Shown piece after piece: positions 32,712-41,153 of a stretch of 64,000 nt of DNA; position 1 is the first letter of the stretch, and each line of letters begins with the position of its first letter. The position numbers were made by a program, and so were the translations under genes. Under the pieces are notes generated by a model that saw nothing but the letters and a program-made list of their open reading frames with translations, searched no databases and was not told where the DNA came from. Source of the DNA: Sulfurivermis sp040755915 (lineage in GTDB: Bacteria; Pseudomonadota; Gammaproteobacteria; Thiohalomonadales; Thiohalomonadaceae); NCBI GenBank assembly GCA_040755915.1, contig JBFLWM010000035.1, forward strand, positions 23,975 through 87,974. The letters are read 5' to 3'.

Positions 32712-33770
32712 ATGAGCCGCTACTGGAGCCCGCTGGTGCACCGGCTGTCGCCCTACGTCCCGGGCGAGCAGCCCAGGATGCCGAATCTGGTCAAGCTCAA
32801 CACCAACGAGAATCCCTACGGGCCCTCGCCGCGCGCCCTGGCGGCGATCAGTGCCGCGGTGAACGACGGTCTGCGCCTGTACCCCGATCCCACCGGCATG
32901 CAGCTGCGCCAGGCGGTGGCCGACTACTACGGCCTCACCCCCGCGCAGGTGTTCGTCGGCAACGGCTCCGACGAAGTGCTGGCCCATGTGTTCCTCGGCC
33001 TGTTCCAGCATCCGGCGCCGCTGCTGTTCCCCGACATCACCTACAGCTTCTACCCGGTGTACTGCGGCCTGTACGGCATCGACTACCGGACGGTGCCGCT
33101 GACCGACGATTTCGAGCTGCGCGTCGCCGACTATCTGCACCCCAACGCCGGCATCATCTTCGCCAACCCCAACGCCCCTACCGGCCGCCTGCTGCCGCTG
33201 GCGGAGATCGAGTGGCTGCTGCAACGCAACACCGAGTCGGTGGTGGTGGTGGACGAGGCCTACGTGGACTTCGGCGGTGACAGCGCTGTTGCCCTGGTGA
33301 ACAAATATCCCAACCTGCTGGTGGTGCAGACTCTGTCCAAGTCGCGCTCCCTCGCCGGCCTGCGCGTCGGCTTCGCCCTTGGGCATCCTGACCTTATCCA
33401 GGCGCTGGAGCGGGTGAAGGACAGCTTCAATTCCTATCCGCTGGACCGTCTCGCCCTCATCGGTGGCGTGGCGGCGATGGAGGACCACGAGCACTTCGAG
33501 CGTACCCGCCAGGCGGTAATCGCCAGCCGCGAGGCCCTGTGCCGCGAGCTGGAAAGCATGGGCTTCCGCATGCCGCCATCGGCGGCCAATTTCATCTTCG
33601 CGAGCCATCCGCAGCGCGATGCGGCGGAACTGGCGGCGGCGCTGCGCACCCGCGGCATCATCGTGCGCCACTTCCGCCTGCCGCGCATCGATCAGCACCT
33701 GCGCATTACCATCGGCACTCCGGAGCAAAATGCCGCGCTGCTCGCGGCACTGGGCGAAATCCTCGCCTGA
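32712..33770 (+). CDS. hisC: Histidinol-phosphate aminotransferase HisC
   Basis: 352 residues, a fold-type I PLP aminotransferase. KLNTNENPYGPSP opens the domain; NPNAPTGRLLP, VVDEAYVDFGG and the PLP lysine in TLSKSRSLAGLRVGF are intact. The product is one of the middle steps of histidine synthesis. Other his genes (hisB, H, A, F, I) are not here, so the pathway is split as hisG-hisD-hisC next to murA, common in Gammaproteobacteria outside the enterics. Confidence 0.96.
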   Translation: MSRYWSPLVHRLSPYVPGEQPRMPNLVKLNTNENPYGPSPRALAAISAAVNDGLRLYPDPTGMQLRQAVADYYGLTPAQVFVGNGSDEVLAHVFLGLFQHPAPLLFPDITYSFYPVYCGLYGIDYRTVPLTDDFELRVADYLHPNAGIIFANPNAPTGRLLPLAEIEWLLQRNTESVVVVDEAYVDFGGDSAVALVNKYPNLLVVQTLSKSRSLAGLRVGFALGHPDLIQALERVKDSFNSYPLDRLALIGGVAAMEDHEHFERTRQAVIASREALCRELESMGFRMPPSAANFIFASHPQRDAAELAAALRTRGIIVRHFRLPRIDQHLRITIGTPEQNAALLAALGEILA

Positions 33771-33808
33771 AAAGCCGACGTCTCTCCGGCGGATGGCTGC
33801 CCCCGCCC

Positions 33809-33838
33809 TTAGCGGCGCCACGGCAGCTCTGCTAGCAT
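33809..33838 (+). promoter_or_regulatory. Candidate promoter before the TerC-family gene
   Basis: TTAGCG (33809-33814), 18 bases, then TAGCAT (33833-33838), with RNA start expected about 30 bases before ATG 33875. The -35 is weak. Confidence 0.35.
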
Positions 33839-33874
33839 GCGCAGCACCTTTCTCCCGCTCAGGTAAGCAACGCG

Positions 33875-34627
<753 letters not shown>

Positions 34628-34631
34628 GACG

Positions 34632-35159
34632 ATGCAAAACCTGTTGCTGCAGCCGGTGGATTTTCAGGTGGAAAAGACCGCCTGGGGCACCTGGCGCCGG
34701 CATCTGTCGGCGCAGGGGAGTTACTACGCGGAATTTGCCTCCCACGCCGAACTGCTCGGCTGGCCGCTGCTGCACTACACCCGTGGCATCAACCCGCAGA
34801 CCGGAAGGCGCACCACGGCGCGCGGGGTGATCGCCGTGGGGCGTGTGGCGGTGGGTGGCATTGCCCTGGGGCAGGCGGCCTTTGGTCTGTGTGCCATCGG
34901 GCAGGCCGGGTTGGGTCTGCTGTTCGGGCTGGGGCAGGCCGCCAGCGGCTGGTACGCGCTGGGGCAGCTGGCGCTGGGGGTGGAGTTCGGCATCGGCCAG
35001 CTGGCGACGGGTTACACCGCCGTCGGACAGCTTGCTCTCGGCGAGTACGTGCTGGCCCAGCTGGGCATCGGCAGCCACCTGTGGACGCCGGAGCAGAGCG
35101 ATCCGGCTGCGGTGGCCCACTTCACGGCGCTGTGGGAAAAGTTTCGCGTACTGTTCTGA
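34632..35159 (+). CDS. Pentad-repeat (GxxA-hydrophobic) protein of unknown function
   Basis: 175 residues from ATG 34632. Residues ~65-147 are a run of five-residue units of the form G-x-x-A-(V/L/I/F): GVIAV, GRVAV, GGIAL, GQAAF, GLCAI, GQAGL and so on. Two longer 21-residue repeats (95-115 and 116-136) share G-x-x-FG-hydrophobic-GQxAxGxxAxGQLAL. Flanks are soluble: an aromatic N-terminus (VEKTAWGTWRRHLS) and an acidic/aromatic C-terminus. The repeats could form a beta-solenoid or a membrane-embedded bundle. It is tightly coupled to terC; its stop abuts the degS stop with no spacer. Confidence 0.75.
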   Translation: MQNLLLQPVDFQVEKTAWGTWRRHLSAQGSYYAEFASHAELLGWPLLHYTRGINPQTGRRTTARGVIAVGRVAVGGIALGQAAFGLCAIGQAGLGLLFGLGQAASGWYALGQLALGVEFGIGQLATGYTAVGQLALGEYVLAQLGIGSHLWTPEQSDPAAVAHFTALWEKFRVLF

Positions 35160-36320
35160 TTACTGTTCGGTGTTCTGCACCGGACGTTCCGCCACCTCGG
35201 CGTCCAGTTCGAAGGCCTTGCGGTTGCGCAGCCCCTTGACGCGGATGCGCTGGCCCGGCTTGGTCTGGGTGATGACGTTGAGGGCGGTGCGCACATCGCG
35301 CATGGGGCTGCCGTTGATTTCCAGGATGACATCACCCGGCTGCAGGCCGGCACGATCGGCCGGGCCGCGCTTGAGCACGCCGGCGATGATGATGCCGCGC
35401 TGTTCGCTGAGGCCGAAGGACTCGGCCAGGGCCGCGGTCATTTCCTGAATTTCCACGCCGAGCCAGCCACGGCTGACGCGGCCCTGTTCGATGATCTGCT
35501 GCATCACGCCGCGCGCCAGGCTCACCGGGATGGCGAAGCCGATGCCCTGGGAGCCGCCGGTACGGGAGAAGATGGCGGTATTGATGCCGACCAGTTCGCC
35601 GCCGGCGTTGATCAGTGCGCCGCCGGAATTACCCGGGTTGATGGCGGCATCGGTCTGGATGAAGTTCTCGAAGGTGCTGATGCCAAGCTGGCTGCGGCCG
35701 GTGGCGCTGACGATGCCCAGGGTGACGGTCTGGCCGACACCGAAGGGATTGCCGATGGCCAGCACCACGTCGCCGACACGCAGCTGCTCGGAGTCGCCCA
35801 GGGTGATGGCGGGCAGGTCGCCCAGCTCCACCTTGACCACGGCGAGATCGGTTTCCGGATCGGTGCCCACCACCTTGCCACGGGCCGTGCGCCCGTCACG
35901 CAGGGCGACTTCGATTTCTTCCGCTTCGGCCACCACATGGTTGTTGGTAAGAATGTACCCCTGGTCGCTGACGATGACGCCGGAGCCGAGGCTGGTTTCC
36001 TGGCGGCTGCGCGGCACGGCACCGAAACGGTCGCCGAAGAAGTGGCGGAACAGCGGGTCGTCGAACAGCGGGCTGCGCGTGGTGACGGTCTTGCTGGTAT
36101 AGATGTTCACCACCGCCGGGGCTGCAAACTCCACGGCGTCTGCGTAGGATACGGGGCCGGAGGCCGGTGTCGGGCGTGCGCCCGGCGTGCTTTCGATGAA
36201 GGCCACCACCTTCTTGCCGTTGTCGAGCAGGTCCGGCTTCCACACCAGGACCAGAAAGGCGATGGCCAGGCCGATGGTGACGGACTGGACCAGAAAGACG
36301 ATGGGCCGGTAGAGCTTCAT
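35160..36320 (-). CDS. degS: DegS/AlgW-type periplasmic serine protease
   Basis: 386 residues from the ATG at 36320 (MKLYRPIVFLVQSVTIG), giving one N-terminal membrane anchor. The trypsin-like triad is H128 (TNNHVV), D158 (ETDLAVV) and S232 (NPGNSGGAL). There is one PDZ domain (~280-370), which distinguishes it from DegP/DegQ with two. In relatives this protease senses unfolded outer-membrane proteins and starts the cleavage of the anti-sigma-E factor. The sigma-E genes are not in the window. It is divergent from the Nif3-like gene, as in many Gammaproteobacteria. Confidence 0.93.
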   Translation of the reverse strand: MKLYRPIVFLVQSVTIGLAIAFLVLVWKPDLLDNGKKVVAFIESTPGARPTPASGPVSYADAVEFAAPAVVNIYTSKTVTTRSPLFDDPLFRHFFGDRFGAVPRSRQETSLGSGVIVSDQGYILTNNHVVAEAEEIEVALRDGRTARGKVVGTDPETDLAVVKVELGDLPAITLGDSEQLRVGDVVLAIGNPFGVGQTVTLGIVSATGRSQLGISTFENFIQTDAAINPGNSGGALINAGGELVGINTAIFSRTGGSQGIGFAIPVSLARGVMQQIIEQGRVSRGWLGVEIQEMTAALAESFGLSEQRGIIIAGVLKRGPADRAGLQPGDVILEINGSPMRDVRTALNVITQTKPGQRIRVKGLRNRKAFELDAEVAERPVQNTEQ

Positions 36321-36387
36321 GCAGGGAGTCCCGCGCCAGGGGTTGGAATGGAAGGCGCTGATTTTAACGTAATTACGGGTACACGGC

Positions 36388-37146
36388 ATGGTGCGACTGA
36401 ACGAGCTTGTGACCTGGAGCAACAATCTGCTGCAGGTGGACGATTACCAGGACTACTGTCCCAACGGTCTGCAGGTGGAGGGGCGGGGTGAGGTGCGGCG
36501 GCTGGTCAGCGGTGTCACCGCCAGCCAGGCGCTGATCGAGGCGGCCATCGTCCGCGGGGCCGACGCCCTGCTGGTGCATCACGGCTGGTTCTGGAGTGGG
36601 GAGGACCCCCGCGTGGTAGGCATGAAGCAGCGCCGGCTGAAGTCCTTGCTGGCCAACGACATCAGCCTGCTGGCCTATCATCTGCCGCTGGACGGCCATG
36701 CTGAACTGGGCAACAACGCCCGTCTTGGCCAGGTGCTGGGCCTGTCCGTCGAGGGGCGCTTCGGCAAGGGACCGGGCGGCGGCATCGCGTTCCACGGTTC
36801 CCTGCCGCAGGTTCTGTCCGGGGCCGAACTGGCCGCCCACATCGGCCGTTGCCTGGGGCGGGCACCGCTGCATGTCAGCGGTGGCGACCGTCCTCTGCGG
36901 CGCGTCGGCTGGTGCAGCGGGGCGGCCCAGGGCTGGATCGAGCAGGCCGCGGCCCTGGGGCTGGACGGCTTCATCAGCGGCGAGGTGTCGGAGCAGACGG
37001 TGCACGCGGCACGCGAGCTGGGCATCGACTACTTCGGTGCCGGCCATCACGCCACCGAGCGTTATGGCGTGCAGGCATTAGGTGAGCATTTGGCTCGGAA
37101 ATTTGCGATCAATCATGAATTTATCGACATCGATAACCCGGTATGA
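36388..37146 (+). CDS. Nif3-like dinuclear metal centre protein (YbgI family)
   Basis: 252 residues. Family motifs are present: DYCPNGLQVEG, LLVHHGWFW with metal-binding His pair, LLAYHLPLDGH, DGFISGEVSEQTVHAA and YFGAGHHATERYGVQAL. Nif3/YbgI proteins form hexameric rings with two metal ions; proposed roles include GTP cyclohydrolase-like chemistry, but the true function is unsettled. It lies between degS and petABC, a conserved neighbourhood. Confidence 0.93.
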   Translation: MVRLNELVTWSNNLLQVDDYQDYCPNGLQVEGRGEVRRLVSGVTASQALIEAAIVRGADALLVHHGWFWSGEDPRVVGMKQRRLKSLLANDISLLAYHLPLDGHAELGNNARLGQVLGLSVEGRFGKGPGGGIAFHGSLPQVLSGAELAAHIGRCLGRAPLHVSGGDRPLRRVGWCSGAAQGWIEQAAALGLDGFISGEVSEQTVHAARELGIDYFGAGHHATERYGVQALGEHLARKFAINHEFIDIDNPV

Positions 37147-37383
37147 ATGCGCCGCACTGGGGGGCGTTCTTTCCTTGACCCGGCGCAGGTCTTTGTATGA
37201 AACTACGCGGCTAATTCTCTATAGGTATCTTCTGGCTTGCTGAAAGTGGTAGGGCCGGAAGCGACTTCGAACTGCATCAAGACGGTTTTTTTAGCGTTTG
37301 CCCGGTACGGTCACGGCCGCAGCAGTACCAAGGCCAGGGCCCGGGTTTTTGTTTTTTTTGCCTGACTTCGGGAGAGAGTATTG

Positions 37384-37983
37384 ATGAGCACTGAAGGCGT
37401 TGATAAGGGTCGGCGCCGGTTCCTGACGGCGGCCACCTCGGTGGTCGGCGGCGTGGGAGCCGTGTATGCCCTGACCCCCTTCGTCCTGTCCATGCAGCCC
37501 AGCGAAAAGGCCAAGGCTGCTGGCGCGCCGGTTGAGGCGGACGTAAGCAAACTGGAACCCGGCCAGAAGTTGACCGTGGAATGGCGCGGCAAGCCGGTGT
37601 GGATCGTGCGTCGCACCGAGGAGAACCTGAACGACCTGCCGAGCCTCGACGGCAAGCTGCTCGATCCGGCCTCCGAGAACACGGCTCAGCAGCCGGAGTA
37701 TGCCAAGAACGCGCACCGTTCCATCAAGCCGGAATACTCCGTGCTGGTCGGCATCTGCACCCACCTGGGCTGCTCCCCCACCTACCGTCCCGACATCGGC
37801 GCCGCCGACCTGGGCGGCCCGGACTGGAAGGGCGGCTTCTTCTGCCCCTGCCACGGTTCGCGCTTCGACCTCGCCGGCCGTGTCTTCTCCGGCGTGCCGG
37901 CTCCGTCGAATCTGGTGGTGCCGCCGCACAAGTACCTGAGCGACACCCGTATCCTGATCGGTGAAGATGGAGGCGCTGCGTAA
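37384..37983 (+). CDS. petA: Ubiquinol-cytochrome c reductase Rieske iron-sulfur subunit
   Basis: 199 residues from ATG 37384 (a TTG one codon earlier is possible). The N-terminus KGRRRFLTAATSV is a twin-arginine signal that also serves as the membrane anchor. Cluster ligands are C125 and H127 (CTHLGC) and C154 and H157 (CPCHGSRFD), with C130-C156 as the stabilising disulfide. The 237-base leader upstream has TTGACC near 37175 and long T tracts (about 37292 and 37346-37360), but I cannot settle its promoter. Confidence 0.97.
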   Translation: MSTEGVDKGRRRFLTAATSVVGGVGAVYALTPFVLSMQPSEKAKAAGAPVEADVSKLEPGQKLTVEWRGKPVWIVRRTEENLNDLPSLDGKLLDPASENTAQQPEYAKNAHRSIKPEYSVLVGICTHLGCSPTYRPDIGAADLGGPDWKGGFFCPCHGSRFDLAGRVFSGVPAPSNLVVPPHKYLSDTRILIGEDGGAA

Positions 37984-37985
37984 CC

Positions 37986-39215
37986 ATGAGCACGATGAAA
38001 AAAATCATGGCGTGGGTGGATGAGCGCTTCCCCGCGACCGAAACCTGGGAAGCCCACCTTTCCAAGTACTACGCGCCGAAAAACTTCAACTTCTGGTACT
38101 TCTTCGGTTCCCTGGCCCTGCTGGTGCTGGTCAACCAGATCCTCACCGGCGTCTGGCTGGCGATGAGCTACAAGCCCGATGCCGGTCTGGCCTTCGCCTC
38201 CGTCGAATACATCATGCGCGACGTGGACTGGGGCTGGCTGATCCGCTACATGCACTCCACCGGTGCGTCGGCGTTCTTCATCGTCATCTATCTGCACATG
38301 TTCCGCGGCCTGATCTACGGTTCCTACCGCAAGCCGCGCGAGCTGCTGTGGATCATCGGCGTGATCATCTACCTGGTGATGATGGCCACCGCCTTCTTCG
38401 GCTACCTGCTGCCGTGGGGCCAGATGTCGTTCTGGGGTGCCCAGGTTATCGTCAACCTGTTCGCCGCCGTGCCCTTCGTCGGCGAGGAACTGTCGGTCTG
38501 GGTACGTGGTGACTACGTCATCTCCGACGCCACCCTGAACCGTTTCTTTGCCTTCCACTTCCTGCTGCCGTTCATCCTGGCCGCCCTGGTGTTCCTGCAC
38601 ATCGTGGCCCTGCACGCGGTGGGCTCCAACAACCCGGATGGCATCGAGATCAAGAAGAACAAGGACGAAAACGGCATTCCGCGTGACGGTATTCCGTTCC
38701 ATCCCTACTACACCGTGAAGGACATCGTCGGCGTGGTCGGCTTCCTGTTCCTGTTCTCGGCGGTGCTGTTCTTCGCGCCGGAGATGGGCGGCTTCTTCAT
38801 TGAGCATCCCAACTTCGAGCCGGCCAATCCGCTGAAGACCCCTGAGCACATCGCTCCGGTGTGGTACTTCACCCCGTTCTACGCCATGCTGCGCGCCATT
38901 CCGCCCATCGCCGGTTCGCAGTTCCCCGGCGTGGTGGTGATGTTCGGTGCCATTGCCGTGCTGTTCGTGCTGCCCTGGCTGGATCGCAGCCCGGTGAAGT
39001 CCATCCGCTACAAGGGGCCGATCTTCAAGATCGCCATCGCCATCTTCGTGGTGTCCTTTGTGGTGCTGGGCTGGCTGGGTGTGCAGGCCTCGACGCCGAC
39101 CAAGACTCTGCTGGCGCAGATCTTCACCGCCCTGTACTTCGCGTTCTTCTTCCTGATGCCGTGGTACAGCAAGATCGACAAGACCAAGCCGGTTCCGGAG
39201 AGGGTGACAGAATGA
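37986..39215 (+). CDS. petB: Cytochrome b subunit of the bc1 complex
   Basis: 409 residues, eight membrane helices. It carries the two b hemes and quinone sites. Conserved parts are the heme-ligand helix regions (YMHSTGASAFFIVIYLHMFRG and FHFLLPFILAALVFLHIVALH) and the quinol-oxidation motif region near PEH (KTPEHIAPVWYFTPFYAML). It starts 2 bases after petA and its stop overlaps petC by 4 bases. Confidence 0.97.
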   Translation: MSTMKKIMAWVDERFPATETWEAHLSKYYAPKNFNFWYFFGSLALLVLVNQILTGVWLAMSYKPDAGLAFASVEYIMRDVDWGWLIRYMHSTGASAFFIVIYLHMFRGLIYGSYRKPRELLWIIGVIIYLVMMATAFFGYLLPWGQMSFWGAQVIVNLFAAVPFVGEELSVWVRGDYVISDATLNRFFAFHFLLPFILAALVFLHIVALHAVGSNNPDGIEIKKNKDENGIPRDGIPFHPYYTVKDIVGVVGFLFLFSAVLFFAPEMGGFFIEHPNFEPANPLKTPEHIAPVWYFTPFYAMLRAIPPIAGSQFPGVVVMFGAIAVLFVLPWLDRSPVKSIRYKGPIFKIAIAIFVVSFVVLGWLGVQASTPTKTLLAQIFTALYFAFFFLMPWYSKIDKTKPVPERVTE

Positions 39216-39940
39216 AAAAGTTGGTAATTGCTTTCGTAATGGCAGCCCTGCCGGCCTTTGCCCTGGCTGCCGGTGCCGGCGTGCACCTGGACAAGGCCCC
39301 GGTCAATCTGCGTGACCAGGCCTCCCTGCAGCGTGGTGCCCAGATGTTCGTCAACTACTGTCTGAGCTGTCACTCGGCCCAGTTCATGCGCTTCAACCGC
39401 ATGGGCGCGGACCTGGGCATCAGCGATGAGCAGCTGAAGGCCAACATGATGTTCGGCACCGACAAGGTGGGCGACACCATGACCATCGCCATGGCAGCGG
39501 CGGACTCCAAGGGCTGGTTCGGCAATCCGCCGCCTGACCTGTCGGTCATCGCCCGTGCCCGTGGTGCCGACTGGCTGTACACCTACATGCGCACCTTCTA
39601 CATCGACGAGAAGAAGCCCATGGGCGTGAACAACCTGGTGTTCCCGGACGTCGGCATGCCGCACGTGCTGTGGGAGCTGCAGGGCATGCAGAAGCCGGTG
39701 TACCACACGGGTGAGGACGGTCATGCCACCATCAGCGGCTTCGAGATGGTCAAGCCCGGCACCATGACCCCGGCCGAGTACGACGCGGCCGTGGGTGACC
39801 TGGTCAACTTCCTGGTCTACATGGGCGAGCCGGTGCAGCTGAAGCGTCAGGAGCTGGGTGTGAAGGTACTGATCTTCCTGGCCTTCTTCTTCGTGCTGGC
39901 CTATCTGCTGAAGAAGGAATACTGGAAGGACGTGCATTAA
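39212..39940 (+). CDS. petC: Cytochrome c1 subunit of the bc1 complex
   Basis: 242 residues with a cleaved signal peptide (MKKLVIAFVMAALPAFALAA). The heme c site is CLSCH (C50, C53, H54) and the distal Met ligand is likely in the GVNNLVFPDVGMPHVLWE region. A single C-terminal membrane helix (VLIFLAFFFVLAYLLKKEYW) anchors it on the periplasmic side. It completes petABC, the quinol-to-cytochrome c step of the respiratory chain. Confidence 0.97.
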   Translation: MKKLVIAFVMAALPAFALAAGAGVHLDKAPVNLRDQASLQRGAQMFVNYCLSCHSAQFMRFNRMGADLGISDEQLKANMMFGTDKVGDTMTIAMAAADSKGWFGNPPPDLSVIARARGADWLYTYMRTFYIDEKKPMGVNNLVFPDVGMPHVLWELQGMQKPVYHTGEDGHATISGFEMVKPGTMTPAEYDAAVGDLVNFLVYMGEPVQLKRQELGVKVLIFLAFFFVLAYLLKKEYWKDVH

Positions 39941-39970
39941 TCCCGCGGCCGCCAGGCCGGGCGGGGGGCT

Positions 39971-39980
39971 GTGCTAGAAT
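39971..39980 (+). promoter_or_regulatory. Extended -10 promoter candidate after petC
   Basis: GTGCTAGAAT contains TG-n-TAGAAT, a good extended -10 (TGnTATAAT) element; no clear -35 precedes it. RNA would start near 39987, before the hairpin at 40012-40040 and sspA. Confidence 0.4.
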
Positions 39981-40011
39981 AGCCAGGCCTCCGCTGGGAC
40001 CAGCAACACCG

Positions 40012-40040
40012 ACAGGGGGGCATTGCCCCCCTGTTTTTTT
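40012..40040 (+). terminator. Rho-independent terminator between petC and sspA
   Basis: acagggggg-c...-ccccctgt pairs over ten positions around a three-base ATT loop, followed by seven T residues (40034-40040). It most likely ends the petABC message, though it also lies downstream of a possible sspA promoter. Confidence 0.9.
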
Positions 40041-40060
40041 GCGCGAAGGGAGAGACGGAC

Positions 40061-40684
40061 ATGGCGGTAATTGCCAACAGACGTGCAGCCATGGTGCTGT
40101 TCTCCGGCGCCAGCGACATGTACAGCCACCGTGTGCGTATCGTGCTGGCCGAGAAGGGGATCGAGTTCGAACGGGTGGATGTGCGGCCGGGCGACCGCCT
40201 GGAAGACCTCATCGAGCTGAATCCCTACAACGAGGTTCCCACCCTGGTGGACCGGGAGCTTGCCCTGTACGACTCCGTCATCATCATGGAGTATCTCGAT
40301 GAGCGCTTCCCCCATCCGCCGCTGATGCCGGTGGACCCGGTAAACCGCGCCACCCACCGTCTGATGCTGCACCGCATCCAGCGGGATCTCTATGCCCACG
40401 CCGATGTCGTGCTGCACGGCACCGAGAAGCAGGCTACCAAGGCGCGCAAGGACCTGCGCGATAATCTGATCGCGTCGCTGCCGGCGTTTGCCGCCAGGCC
40501 TTTCTTCCTCAGTGACGAATTTTCCCTGGTCGACTGCGCCCTGTTACCGCTGCTGTGGCGCCTGCCGCTGCTGGGCATTGAACTGCCGCGCCAGGCCACA
40601 GCCCTCAATGCCTACACGGAGCGCCTGTTCCGTCGCGGCGCATTCAAGGCCAGCCTGAGTGAAGCAGAGAAAGAGATGAGATAG
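40061..40684 (+). CDS. sspA: Stringent starvation protein A
   Basis: 207 residues, a glutathione-S-transferase fold without catalytic function. SspA binds RNA polymerase and alters transcription in starvation and acid stress. MVLFSGASDMYSHRVRIVLAEKGIEFE and LNPYNEVPTLVDRELALYDSVIIMEYLDERFPHPPLMP are strongly family-like, including the PHPPLMP surface loop known to be needed for function. GGGAG precedes the ATG. The petC-sspA-sspB order is conserved in Gammaproteobacteria. Confidence 0.96.
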   Translation: MAVIANRRAAMVLFSGASDMYSHRVRIVLAEKGIEFERVDVRPGDRLEDLIELNPYNEVPTLVDRELALYDSVIIMEYLDERFPHPPLMPVDPVNRATHRLMLHRIQRDLYAHADVVLHGTEKQATKARKDLRDNLIASLPAFAARPFFLSDEFSLVDCALLPLLWRLPLLGIELPRQATALNAYTERLFRRGAFKASLSEAEKEMR

Positions 40685-40690
40685 CGGGCA

Positions 40691-40752
40691 GAGCCCGGCC
40701 TGCCGGGCGATATCTCCCGTTCATGCCGTCGCCCGATGAATCGGGCTCCTAC
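40691..40752. repeat. REP-like palindromic element between sspA and sspB
   Basis: gagcccgg...ccgggcga (40691-40710) is inverted as tcgcccga...tcgggctc (40729-40748), followed by ctac. It has the same 'GTAGGAGCSSG' edge (read on the minus strand) as the hisG-hisD element, but a different arm, so the two are likely related members of one family. Confidence 0.75.
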
Positions 40753-40766
40753 AACCTGTTAGAGCA

Positions 40767-41138
40767 ATGACTTCCAGCCGCCCCTATTTGATTCGTGCCC
40801 TGTACGAGTGGATCGTCGACAATGAAATGACGCCGCACGTGCTGGTGGATGCCAATCATCCCGGCACCAGCGTGCCGCAACAGTTTGTCGAGAACGGCAA
40901 GATCGTCCTCAATATCGGCCCCTTTGCCGTGCAGGGGTTGGCCATCGAGAACGAAAGCATCGGTTTCAGTGCCCGCTTTGGCGGCGTAGCCAATCACATC
41001 GTGGTGCCGATCGGCGCGGTACAGGCGATCTATGCGCGGGAAAACGGCCGCGGCATGGTGTTTGCCGACGAAGAGGAGACCCCTCCGCCGACCGAGCCGG
41101 AAGGAAGCAAGAAGCCGGCCTTGCGGGTGGTGAAGTAA
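40767..41138 (+). CDS. sspB: ClpXP adaptor SspB
   Basis: 123 residues. SspB tethers ssrA-tagged proteins to ClpXP. The substrate-binding domain is RPYLIRALYEWIVDNEMTPHVLVDA, then IVLNIGPFAVQGLAIENESIGFSARFGG. An acidic/Pro linker leads to KKPALRVVK at the C-terminus, which matches the ClpX-binding tail of E. coli SspB. It converges on the GlcD-type oxidase gene with a 15-base gap. Confidence 0.97.
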   Translation: MTSSRPYLIRALYEWIVDNEMTPHVLVDANHPGTSVPQQFVENGKIVLNIGPFAVQGLAIENESIGFSARFGGVANHIVVPIGAVQAIYARENGRGMVFADEEETPPPTEPEGSKKPALRVVK

Positions 41139-41153
41139 ATAATAATGGTGTGA

